Origin: Hyphomicrobiales bacterium
Lineage (GTDB): Bacteria; Pseudomonadota; Alphaproteobacteria; Rhizobiales; Aestuariivirgaceae
Assembly: GCA_027030295.1 (NCBI GenBank)
Contig: JALVFB010000037.1
Coordinates: forward strand, 1 to 5,063
DNA: 5,063 nucleotides
Reading direction: 5' to 3'
Below, in pieces: positions 1 through 5,063 of the stretch (within the stretch, counting starts at the first letter, position 1; each line of letters opens with the position of its first letter). Under the pieces are notes generated by a model. It searched no databases. It was not told the DNA's origin and was given only the letters and a program-made list of their open reading frames with translations. The position numbers were made by a program, and so were the translations under genes.

Positions 1-2190
1 ATCGACCTGCCCGGCGTCTATTCCCTCAGCCCGGCCGGCGAGGGCGGCATGGACGAGAGCATCGCGCGCGCCGCCATCGCCAGCGAGCCGCATGACGTGA
101 TCGTCAATATCGTCGATGCCTCCAACCTGGAGCGCAATCTCTATCTGACGACCCAGCTCATCGAGACGCGTCAGCCGCTGGTGGTGGCGCTGAACATGAT
201 GGACGTGGCCGAGGCGCAGGACCGTCCGGTGGACGCCAGCAAGCTGGAAGCGAGGCTGGGCGTGCCGGTGGTGCCCATGGTGGCGCGCAAGGGCAAGGGC
301 GTGCGGGCGCTGGTCAAGGCCGTGCGCGCGGCGGCGGAAAAGCGCACCGTGCCCGCCGTTCAGCCCGCGTATCCGGCCGCCATCGCCGCGTTGCTGGCGG
401 AGCTGGAGGAAAGGCTGCGCACGATGGCGCAGGAGCGCGGCATGGACGCGCACTGGCTGGCCATCCGCCTCGTGGAGGGCGACGAACAGGCCCGCGCGCT
501 GCTGCCCGAGGATCTGCGGGCGCCGCTGGACGAGCGGCTGGCGCAAATCCGCGCGACCAGCGGCGAAGACCCGGAACTGCTGCTGGCCGAGGGGCGCTAC
601 GACCTGGCCCACGCGCTGGCTTCCGCCGCCCTGCCGCCGAAGCCGGCAACGGGCGCGGCGGCGAAACCCGGCCTTTCGGACAAGGTGGATCGGCTGGTGC
701 TGCACCGTTTCGCCGGGCCGCTGATCTTTCTGCTGGCCATGTATGTGCTGTTCATGCTGTCCATCAACGTCGGCGGCGCCTTCGTCGATTTCTTCGACAT
801 CCTCGCCGGGGCGCTGTTCGTGGAGGCGCCGCGCGCCCTGCTGGAGCGCGTCGGCGCGCCGGCATGGCTCACCGCCGTGCTGGCCGACGGCATCGGCGTG
901 GGCGTGCAGACGGTGGCCACCTTCATCCCCATCATCGGTTTTCTGTTCCTGGCGCTCACCTTTCTGGAAGACAGTGGCTACATGGCGCGCGCCGCCTTCC
1001 TGGCGGATCGGCTGATGCGCGCCATCGGCCTGCCGGGCAAGGCCTTCGTGCCGCTCATCGTCGGCTTCGGCTGCAACGTGCCCGCCGTCATGGCCGCGCG
1101 CACACTGGAAAACCCACGCGACCGCATCGCCACCATCCTGATGACGCCGTTCATGTCCTGCGGCGCGCGCCTCACCGTCTTCGCCCTGTTCGCCGCCGCC
1201 TTCTTCGGCGGCGGCGGGCAGAACGTCGTCTTCCTGCTCTATCTCATCGGCATCCTCGCCGCCATCTTCACCGGCCTGCTGGTGAAACGCACGCTGCTGG
1301 CCGGGCCGAGTTTGCCCTTCGTCATGGAGCTGCCGCCCTATCGCCTGCCGCACTTGCAAAGCCTGCTGCTGCACGCCTGGATGCGGCTGAAGGGTTTCGT
1401 CTTCGGCGCCGGAAAGATCATCGTGGTGGTGGTGGCGGTGCTGGGGTTGCTGAACTCCTGGGGCACGGACGGCACCTTCGGCCATCAGGACTCGGAGAAA
1501 TCCGTGCTTTCCGCCATCGGCAAGGAGATCACGCCGGTGTTCTCGCCACTGGGCATCCGCGAGGAGAACTGGCCGGCCACCGTGGGGCTGTTCACCGGCG
1601 TTTTCGCCAAGGAGGTGGTGGTGGGCACGCTGAATGCGCTCTATTCGGAGGTGGCGCGCGAAGACGGCGCGACCAGGGGAACGCCAAGGGAGAAGCCCTT
1701 CGACCTCTTCGCCCGGATGAAGGAAGCCTTCGCCACCATTCCGGCCAACCTCGCGGGGCTGCGCGATCTGCTCACCGACCCGCTGGGCATTGCCGCCACC
1801 ACCGGCGGCGTCGAGGAAGTGGCCGCCGCGCAGGGTGTGGAGGCCGCCGTTTTCGGCGCCATGCACCGGCGCTTCGACGGCCGCGTGGGCGCCTTCGCCT
1901 ACATGCTGTTCGTGCTGCTTTATTTCCCGTGCCTGGCGACCTTCGGCGCCATCGCGCGGGAGATCGGCCTGCGCTGGGCGAGCTTCGCCGGCCTGTGGAG
2001 CCTGTGGATGGCGTGGGTCGGTTCGGTGAGCTTCTATCAGGCCGCCACGCTGGGGCAGCATCCGGCGCCGTCGGTCTTCTGGCTGACGTTCAACACGGTG
2101 GGCATGCTGCTGGCGATCCGGCTGGTGCGCTGGCTGGGCGAGCATGACGTGCTCACCCCCGGCCCACGCTCGGCACCGGCGGGCGAGTGA
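1..2190 (+). CDS. feoB: Ferrous iron transporter B (FeoB), 5' end missing
   Basis: Inner-membrane Fe2+ importer with an N-terminal GTPase domain and a polytopic permease domain. The frame is open from base 1, so the 729 residues seen are a partial protein. Against my memory of E. coli FeoB (773 aa), about 54 residues are missing, including the G1 P-loop and G2. Seen, counting from base 1: G3 DLPG (residues 2-5), the VDASNLERNLYLT stretch, G4 NMMD (65-68), then a helical linker to about residue 225. The permease follows, with EDSGYMARAAF (from 323), GFGCNVP (Cys358), FMSCGAR (Cys387), FTGVFAKEVVVGT (from 531) and FPCLATFGAIARE (Cys644); these match the two Gate regions and conserved cysteines of the family. 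It has no cysteine-rich C-terminal tail like that of E. coli; the end is short and hydrophilic. No frameshift is seen. feoA and the promoter are not in the window; feoC follows after 245 bases. Confidence 0.97.
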   Translation: MDLPGVYSLSPAGEGGMDESIARAAIASEPHDVIVNIVDASNLERNLYLTTQLIETRQPLVVALNMMDVAEAQDRPVDASKLEARLGVPVVPMVARKGKGVRALVKAVRAAAEKRTVPAVQPAYPAAIAALLAELEERLRTMAQERGMDAHWLAIRLVEGDEQARALLPEDLRAPLDERLAQIRATSGEDPELLLAEGRYDLAHALASAALPPKPATGAAAKPGLSDKVDRLVLHRFAGPLIFLLAMYVLFMLSINVGGAFVDFFDILAGALFVEAPRALLERVGAPAWLTAVLADGIGVGVQTVATFIPIIGFLFLALTFLEDSGYMARAAFLADRLMRAIGLPGKAFVPLIVGFGCNVPAVMAARTLENPRDRIATILMTPFMSCGARLTVFALFAAAFFGGGGQNVVFLLYLIGILAAIFTGLLVKRTLLAGPSLPFVMELPPYRLPHLQSLLLHAWMRLKGFVFGAGKIIVVVVAVLGLLNSWGTDGTFGHQDSEKSVLSAIGKEITPVFSPLGIREENWPATVGLFTGVFAKEVVVGTLNALYSEVAREDGATRGTPREKPFDLFARMKEAFATIPANLAGLRDLLTDPLGIAATTGGVEEVAAAQGVEAAVFGAMHRRFDGRVGAFAYMLFVLLYFPCLATFGAIAREIGLRWASFAGLWSLWMAWVGSVSFYQAATLGQHPAPSVFWLTFNTVGMLLAIRLVRWLGEHDVLTPGPRSAPAGE

Positions 2191-2196
2191 GAGCCA

Positions 2197-2248
2197 ACAC
2201 GGACTTGCTTGTCTCGTTTTGCTCTTCGAAGGCTTGTTCCTTCCGTGT
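2197..2248. repeat. Small inverted repeat just after feoB
   Basis: ACACGGA (2197-2203) is the reverse complement of TCCGTGT (2242-2248). A short hairpin, GAAGG/CCTTC (2228-2232 and 2239-2243) with a six-base loop, lies inside and overlaps the right arm, so the two folds compete. There is no following T-run, so this is not a convincing intrinsic terminator. It abuts the first family I repeat and may be part of the same inserted element. Confidence 0.35.
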
Positions 2249-2278
2249 CATTGCCGGCCTTGTGCCGGCAATCCAGGG
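2247..2278 (+). repeat. Palindromic repeat, family I, copy 1
   Basis: A 32-bp unit starting GTCAT and ending CCAGGG. It contains a perfect 9-bp stem, ATTGCCGGC (2250-2258) with GCCGGCAAT (2264-2272), around the loop CTTGT. It resembles the short dispersed palindromes common in alphaproteobacterial genomes, whose translations read like 'IAGLVPAIQ'; that likeness is from memory. A second copy lies inverted at 2344-2375. It sits between feoB and feoC, so it would be folded in a joint mRNA. Confidence 0.8.
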
Positions 2279-2343
2279 AGAGAGGACGGCATGCCAACAA
2301 CAAATGCCAGCTTGCGAGAAATTCTCATGCCTGTCGTTTTTCG

Positions 2344-2375
2344 CCCTGGATCCCCGGGACAAGCCCGGGGATGAC
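2344..2375 (-). repeat. Palindromic repeat, family I, copy 2 (inverted)
   Basis: Reverse-strand copy of the 32-bp unit at 2247-2278, with a perfect 9-bp stem ATCCCCGGG (2350-2358) and CCCGGGGAT (2364-2372) around ACAAG. Read in the same sense, 26 of 32 positions match copy 1. The six differences form three stem base pairs, each changed on both sides; loop and flanks are identical. Its outer end, GGGGATGAC (2367-2375), is repeated directly at 2388-2396, 21 bases on, like a partial extra copy. Confidence 0.8.
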
Positions 2376-2435
2376 GGAGGGGGTGGCGGGGATGACAGAT
2401 GTCGAAAAATATTGAAAGCAGAGCGAGACTTGATC

Positions 2436-2657
2436 ATGCTCCGCGAAATCCAGCACTTCCTCAAGCTACACCGGCAGGCGTGCCTGGCCGACATCGCCAT
2501 CGCCGTGGGCGCGCCGGAAAGCGCCGTGCTGCCCATGATGGAGCTGCTGGAGAAGAAAGGGCGCGTGCGCCGCGTGGTCATGAACGAACGCCTGTGCGGC
2601 GGCTGCACCCGGTGCGACCCCGCCGCCCGCATCGAATGGGCATGGCGGGGCGATTGA
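2436..2657 (+). CDS. feoC: FeoC-like winged-helix protein
   Basis: A 73-residue protein of the FeoC family, small cytoplasmic partners of FeoB proposed to act as iron-sulfur-dependent regulators or as protectors of FeoB. Seen: an N-terminal winged-helix segment (residues 2-50, starting LREIQHFLKLH, with a likely recognition helix near ESAVLPMMELLEKKGRV), then the wing with Cys54-x2-Cys57-x2-Cys60, and an end in IEWAWRGD. The length is typical of the family. E. coli FeoC, as I recall it, has four cysteines in this loop, whereas here there are three. The start is chosen because LREIQ matches the usual FeoC N-terminus; the ribosome site (GAGCGAG, 2421-2427) is weak. The frame is open upstream to a GTG at 2187, but that extension is repeat sequence. 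The gap from feoB (245 bases, filled by repeats) is unusually long for this pair, yet strand and position suggest one transcript. Confidence 0.87.
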   Translation: MLREIQHFLKLHRQACLADIAIAVGAPESAVLPMMELLEKKGRVRRVVMNERLCGGCTRCDPAARIEWAWRGD

Positions 2658-2674
2658 CGCTCCCGAAATGCCTC

Positions 2675-2702
2675 TCACCGGCGAAAGCCCCGGCCCATGA
2701 AC
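2675..2702 (+). repeat. Palindromic repeat, family II, decayed copy A
   Basis: Contains the core GGCGAAAGCC (2680-2689) followed by CCCATGAAC (2694-2702). The same core and the same CCCATGAAC (2752-2760) occur at copy B, so this is a related unit. Only three base pairs next to the GAAA loop remain; the outer stem is not complementary. Confidence 0.55.
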
Positions 2703-2726
2703 GCCTGCGCTTCCGTATTCCTCGTC

Positions 2727-2746
2727 GTCCTGGCGAAAGCCAGGAC
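2727..2746 (+). repeat. Palindromic repeat, family II, copy B
   Basis: Perfect 8-bp stem GTCCTGGC (2727-2734) and GCCAGGAC (2739-2746) closed by a GAAA loop, a GNRA-type tetraloop if transcribed on the plus strand. It is followed by a flank shared with copy A. Copy C lies inverted 34 bases downstream. Confidence 0.75.
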
Positions 2747-2780
2747 CTCGTCCCATGAACTCATGAGCCAGCCGAACCAG

Positions 2781-2800
2781 ATTCCGGCTTTCGCCGGAAT
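2781..2800 (-). repeat. Palindromic repeat, family II, copy C (inverted)
   Basis: Perfect 8-bp stem ATTCCGGC (2781-2788) and GCCGGAAT (2793-2800) around TTTC, so on the minus strand the loop is GAAA as in copy B. It differs from copy B at six stem positions that form three compensatory base pairs. This sequence type (ATTCCGGCGAAAGCCGGAAT) is a very common dispersed repeat in proteobacteria, from memory. Confidence 0.78.
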
Positions 2801-2926
2801 GATACCAAGATGCATAAAGAACCACCCACCGCCCCGCGCCCCCACTTGGGCCCCCAAATTATGAAAAACAAGGGCCTGAGGGCGCGGGGCGGTTTCACCG
2901 GTCAACCTTTGCGCAGATTGGTATCA
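2800..2926. repeat. Nested inverted-repeat unit between feoC and the peroxiredoxin gene
   Basis: TGATACCAA (2800-2808) is the exact reverse complement of TTGGTATCA (2918-2926), and the 14-bp stem 2828-2841/2880-2893 is nested inside. The right arm contains the peroxiredoxin stop codon (TGA on the minus strand, 2924-2926); the left arm joins family II copy C. It could be a small non-coding mobile element or a chance outer repeat. No flanking target duplication was recognised. Confidence 0.4.
2828..2893. terminator. Large GC-rich hairpin, possible terminator
   Basis: Perfect 14-bp inverted repeat, 2828-2841 with 2880-2893, enclosing 38 bases. On the plus-strand RNA the stem can extend after a four-base bulge: 2846-2853 pairs with 2872-2879, including two G-U pairs, leaving an A/T-rich 18-base loop. 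It lies between the convergent feoC and peroxiredoxin genes, where a two-way terminator would be expected. Neither side has a real T-run (GGTTTC on the plus side, GGTTCTTTA on the minus side), so intrinsic termination is uncertain. It might instead be another dispersed repeat. Confidence 0.45.
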
Positions 2927-3409
2927 CAGGTGCGCCAGCACGTTTTCGGCGGAGGATACCGTCATCCGCGTCGGATCCGGCTCCACGAACACCTCCTCCA
3001 CCACGCCGTCGTTCACGATCATGGCGAAGCGCTGTGAACGGGTGCCGAGGCCGATGCCGGAGCCGTCCAGCTCCAGCCCCAGGGCCTTCGTGAACTCGCC
3101 GTTGCCATCGGAGAGGCATTCCAGCCTGCCGGCAGCGCCGGTGGCCTCGGCCTGCGCCGCCAGCACGAACGGATCGTTCACCGCCATGCACACCACCGCG
3201 TCCACGCCCTTTTCCTTCAGCGCATCCACGTTCGCCACGTAGGACGGAATGTGCAGCGCCTGGCAGGTGGGGGTGAAGGCGCCGGGAATGGCGAACAACA
3301 CCACCTTTCTGCCAGCGAAAACATCGCCGGTCTTCACCGGTTCCGGGCCGTTCTCGCCCATTACGAACACGGTGGCCTGCGGAATCCTGTCCCCTTTTGC
3401 GATGGGCAT
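2924..3409 (-). CDS. Peroxiredoxin, Prx5/type II family
   Basis: A 161-residue thiol peroxidase reducing H2O2 and organic hydroperoxides, probably in the cytoplasm since no signal peptide is seen. The single thioredoxin-fold redoxin domain spans the protein. Seen: the active-site motif PGAFTPTC with Thr46 and peroxidatic Cys49, followed by HIPSYV; Cys74 in VVCMAVNDPFV, as in plant and bacterial type II enzymes; Arg127 in the TRSQRFAM segment as the likely active-site arginine; and an additional Cys98. No cysteine matches the C-terminal resolving residue of human Prx5, so recycling probably uses glutathione/glutaredoxin or another thiol (inference). It ends SAENVLAHL, typical of the family, so it looks complete; there is no fused glutaredoxin domain. 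It lies 39 bases downstream of the DsbD-domain gene on the same strand, so the two are probably co-transcribed. Confidence 0.95.
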   Translation of the reverse strand: MPIAKGDRIPQATVFVMGENGPEPVKTGDVFAGRKVVLFAIPGAFTPTCQALHIPSYVANVDALKEKGVDAVVCMAVNDPFVLAAQAEATGAAGRLECLSDGNGEFTKALGLELDGSGIGLGTRSQRFAMIVNDGVVEEVFVEPDPTRMTVSSAENVLAHL

Positions 3410-3415
3410 AAAACT

Positions 3416-3425
3416 CTCCTCCCTG
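3416..3425 (-). promoter_or_regulatory. Strong ribosome binding site of the peroxiredoxin gene
   Basis: Read on the minus strand, the sequence is purine-rich GCAGGGAGGAG, with AGGAG six bases before the ATG at 3409. This strong match fixes the start and suggests high expression, as expected for a peroxiredoxin. It lies inside the 39-base gap after the upstream gene. Confidence 0.75.
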
Positions 3426-3448
3426 CTGTGATGTGCCTGCGGGGAAGA

Positions 3449-4273
3449 TTACGGGAGAGCGACGGTGCGCTCAATGGCCTTGTCGTTCCGCAGAATGGTA
3501 AGGCGCAGCCGGGCATGGGCGAAATCCTCTTCCGACACCAGCCCGCCCGATTCGCGCAGACGATAGACGACGGCGCCGTTTTTCTCGCCGATGCGGCGGG
3601 GCGGGCCGAACACGGCCATGTCCACTCCTTCCACGAACATGTCGGACACCGCATCCGCTCCCGTGCCGGTGAGCGCCACTTCCAGGGCCGGCCTGTCGCC
3701 TTCGCGCACCAGCCGCACGGCGGCGAGTTTCAGCGCGCCGTCATCCACCTGCGGGGTTTTCCTCAGCCATTCGTCGATGAGCGCGCGCGTCGCCTGCTCC
3801 ACCTCTGGTTCCGGCGGCAGCAACAGACTCACGTTGGCCGTCGCCGGCATGCACATTTCGCCGCACACGCCATAATCCAGCTTCAGGGTCAGGCGCATCG
3901 GTTCGTCCCGGTTCTTCGGCGTTATCAACAGCGGAAACACGACCAGGCGCTTGAAACCGATGGTCTCGCCGGTGACGGGGCTGCGGAAGCGCTTCGGCGC
4001 CGGCCACAGCACGCGCACCTTGTCCACATTGGCGGAGCCGGAGAAATCGAAGCGCGGTGGCAGGCCGCCTTCGCCCGGCACCCGCCAATAGGTCTTCCAG
4101 CCCGGGGCCAGCCGCATCACCACCGCGGCCAGCCGTTTGCCGTCGCGCCAGCCGCCATCGAGCAGCTCCACCCGGGTGGCGGGCGCCGGATCGGATTGGG
4201 CGCGCGCGGGCAGTTGTGGCGCCAGGGCCAGCAACAGCAGGAAGAACAGGGCGATGATGTGTCGCGGATGCAT
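3449..4273 (-). CDS. Secreted DsbD N-terminal-domain protein
   Basis: A 274-residue protein resembling the N-terminal thiol-exchange domain of DsbD (DsbD_N), which passes electrons to periplasmic thiol proteins. Seen: a signal peptide (MHPRH, hydrophobic run at 6-19, likely cut after ALA-type PARA at 25), then a beta-rich region with PGWKTYWRVPGEGGLPPRFDFSGS (58-80) and the paired cysteines Cys137-GEM-Cys141 in DYGVC...CMPA. The rest (about 150-274) has no recognisable catalytic residues. The membrane and thioredoxin domains of full DsbD are absent, and no further cysteine is present. It is most likely periplasmic. The start is supported by GAGGA at 4278-4282, four bases before the ATG, and by the signal peptide; the next methionine is residue 53. 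It is first in a unit with the peroxiredoxin gene and divergent from yqgE. The exact partner is unknown. Confidence 0.85.
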   Translation of the reverse strand: MHPRHIIALFFLLLLALAPQLPARAQSDPAPATRVELLDGGWRDGKRLAAVVMRLAPGWKTYWRVPGEGGLPPRFDFSGSANVDKVRVLWPAPKRFRSPVTGETIGFKRLVVFPLLITPKNRDEPMRLTLKLDYGVCGEMCMPATANVSLLLPPEPEVEQATRALIDEWLRKTPQVDDGALKLAAVRLVREGDRPALEVALTGTGADAVSDMFVEGVDMAVFGPPRRIGEKNGAVVYRLRESGGLVSEEDFAHARLRLTILRNDKAIERTVALP

Positions 4274-4305
4274 GCCGTCCTCGTGATATTTTCCGGTCGC
4301 GGGGG

Positions 4306-4311
4306 ACTATA
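4306..4311 (-). promoter_or_regulatory. Possible -10 box for the DsbD-domain gene
   Basis: Minus-strand TATAGT matches TATAAT at five of six bases and lies about 30 bases before the start codon, giving a short leader. No good -35 is seen at 16-18 bases, so this is weak or needs an activator. Confidence 0.3.
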
Positions 4312-4382
4312 CCGCATCGTGACGGCTGGTGCGTTCACGAAAATGACATGATGGCGAAAAGGACAAAAAATGCGGCCGGGCC

Positions 4383-4411
4383 ATGACATCGGCACGTTCC
4401 ATCCCCATAAT
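4383..4411 (+). promoter_or_regulatory. Sigma-70-like promoter of yqgE
   Basis: ATGACA (4383-4388), exactly 17 bases, then CATAAT (4406-4411): five of six matches to each consensus hexamer with the ideal spacing. Transcription would start near 4418, about 30 bases before the chosen yqgE start. This rules against the in-frame upstream ATGs at 4383 and 4410, which lie inside or before the promoter. Confidence 0.6.
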
Positions 4412-4448
4412 GCAGGGAACAACGGCAATTTTTTCACGGATACGGCGC

Positions 4449-5042
4449 ATGGACGGCCAGGACTATCTGAACGCACATTTCCTCATCGCCATGCCGGCGA
4501 TTGGCGATCCGCGCTTCGAGCGCACGCTCATCTACATGTGCGCGCACACCGACGAAGGCGCCATGGGCATCGTGGTCAACAAGCCCATCGAGGACATGAT
4601 GCTGGGCGACCTGCTGCATCGGCTGGGGCTGCTGCCGCCGGAGGAGACCAACAGCATCCACCTGCCGCACGAGGTCTATCGCCAGCCGGTGTTCACCGGC
4701 GGGCCGGTGGAGCCGGGGCGCGGCTTCGTGCTGCACACCATCGACTATCTGCTGGAGGACGGCACGCTGGACGTGGACGGCCGGGTGGGGCTGACGGCTT
4801 CGCTGGACATCCTGCATGACCTCGTGCGCGGGCGCGGGCCGGCGCGGATGCTGCTGGCGCTGGGTTACGCCGGCTGGGCGGCCGGGCAGCTGGAGGCGGA
4901 ACTGGCGGACAACGCCTGGCTCACCTGCCCGGCGGACATGGAGATCCTGTTCGACCTGCCGCCGGAAGAGCGCTACGCGGCGGCGCTGCGCAAGATCGGC
5001 ATCGACCCCGGCAGCCTGTCCGCCGCCTCGGGGCATGCCTGA
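4449..5042 (+). CDS. yqgE: YqgE/AlgH family protein (UPF0301)
   Basis: A 197-residue soluble protein of the YqgE/AlgH family, widespread in proteobacteria; AlgH was linked to alginate regulation in Pseudomonas, but the molecular role is unsettled. Seen, counting from the chosen start: FLIAMP (11-16), DPRFERTLIYMCAH (20-33), EGAMGIVVNKP (36-46), FTGGPVEPGRGFVLH (82-96), the family signature GYAGWAAGQLEAEL (139-152) and NAWLTCPADMEILFD (155-169). Length is close to the family norm (E. coli about 187). In-frame ATGs at 4410 and 4383 would give 210 or 219 residues, but they overlap the predicted promoter and their added residues do not look like the family. The ribosome site is weak (GGAT near 4437-4440). 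The gene diverges from the DsbD-domain gene across 175 bases. Confidence 0.93.
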   Translation: MDGQDYLNAHFLIAMPAIGDPRFERTLIYMCAHTDEGAMGIVVNKPIEDMMLGDLLHRLGLLPPEETNSIHLPHEVYRQPVFTGGPVEPGRGFVLHTIDYLLEDGTLDVDGRVGLTASLDILHDLVRGRGPARMLLALGYAGWAAGQLEAELADNAWLTCPADMEILFDLPPEERYAAALRKIGIDPGSLSAASGHA

Positions 5043-5049
5043 AAGGCAT
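5035..5049 (+). other. Small hairpin spanning the yqgE stop codon
   Basis: ATGCCT (5035-5040) pairs with AGGCAT (5044-5049) around GAA, and the TGA stop is at 5040-5042. No T-run follows before the window ends at 5063, so it is not a clear terminator and may be chance. Confidence 0.25.
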
Positions 5050-5063
5050 CTCATACTATCATG

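Noticed and set aside
864..2147. A 427-codon open frame in another plus-strand frame inside feoB
   Set aside because: It lies entirely within the clearly homologous FeoB frame, and its composition is Arg/His/Gly/Ala-rich low-complexity, as expected from a shifted GC-rich gene.
2316..2326. GAGAAATTCTC palindrome between the family I repeats
   Set aside because: It has only five-base arms, no second copy and no match to an operator I recognise.
2247..2800. CRISPR array
   Set aside because: The repeats are in mixed orientations, belong to two families and have irregular gaps; there is no regular repeat-spacer pattern and no cas gene.
3251..4351. A 366-codon plus-strand frame opposite the peroxiredoxin and DsbD-domain genes
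   Set aside because: The minus-strand frames have clear family motifs, ribosome sites and a signal peptide; the plus-strand product is a Gln/His/Arg-rich shadow.
4274..4448. Fur or OxyR site between the divergent genes
   Set aside because: I looked for a Fur-type box and an OxyR-like spaced palindrome and found nothing beyond short chance matches such as CGTTCACG.
4370..4819. ATG at 4370 after a good AAGGA site, opening a 149-codon frame
   Set aside because: The frame is out of phase with YqgE, its product is His/Arg/Gly-rich with no family resemblance, and the start lies upstream of the predicted transcription start.
5061..5063. ATG at the last three bases as the start of a next gene
   Set aside because: No coding sequence is visible beyond it and no ribosome site precedes it.

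Overview
This is a 5,063-base, high-GC stretch of bacterial chromosome. The long GammaProteobacteria/AlphaProteobacteria-type FeoB, the palindromic repeats and the cluster of a YqgE/AlgH protein, a DsbD N-terminal-domain protein and a Prx5-type peroxiredoxin all point to a proteobacterium. I favour an alphaproteobacterium, because I recall that redox pair beside yqgE mainly from that class. The sequence does not support a call below class level.

Layout. (1) Bases 1-2190 (+) hold feoB, the ferrous-iron transporter, which enters the window already in progress; about 54 N-terminal residues lie outside. (2) Bases 2191-2435 separate feoB from feoC and hold a facing pair of 32-bp palindromic repeats (family I). 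(3) Bases 2436-2657 (+) hold a small FeoC-like winged-helix protein with a CxxCxxC motif. (4) Bases 2658-2923 form a convergent intergenic region packed with structure: three copies of a second palindromic repeat with a GAAA loop (family II) and a large 14-bp-stem hairpin that may end transcription from one or both sides. (5) Bases 4273-2924 (-) hold a two-gene unit: a secreted, stand-alone DsbD N-terminal (thiol-exchange) domain protein, then a cytoplasmic Prx5-type peroxiredoxin. (6) Bases 4274-4448 are a divergent promoter region with a good sigma-70-like promoter for yqgE. (7) Bases 4449-5042 (+) hold yqgE.

How the genes fit together. FeoB imports Fe2+, and FeoC is the small accessory or regulatory partner usually encoded with it. 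The neighbouring minus-strand unit handles thiol redox chemistry (periplasmic) and peroxide removal (cytoplasmic). A functional link between iron uptake and peroxide defence is plausible but is not shown by the sequence; the two units converge and are transcribed separately.

No clearly new multi-gene system is visible. The most interesting signals are the two palindromic repeat families flanking feoC. Within each intact pair, every stem difference is a compensatory base-pair change, which argues that the folded form matters.
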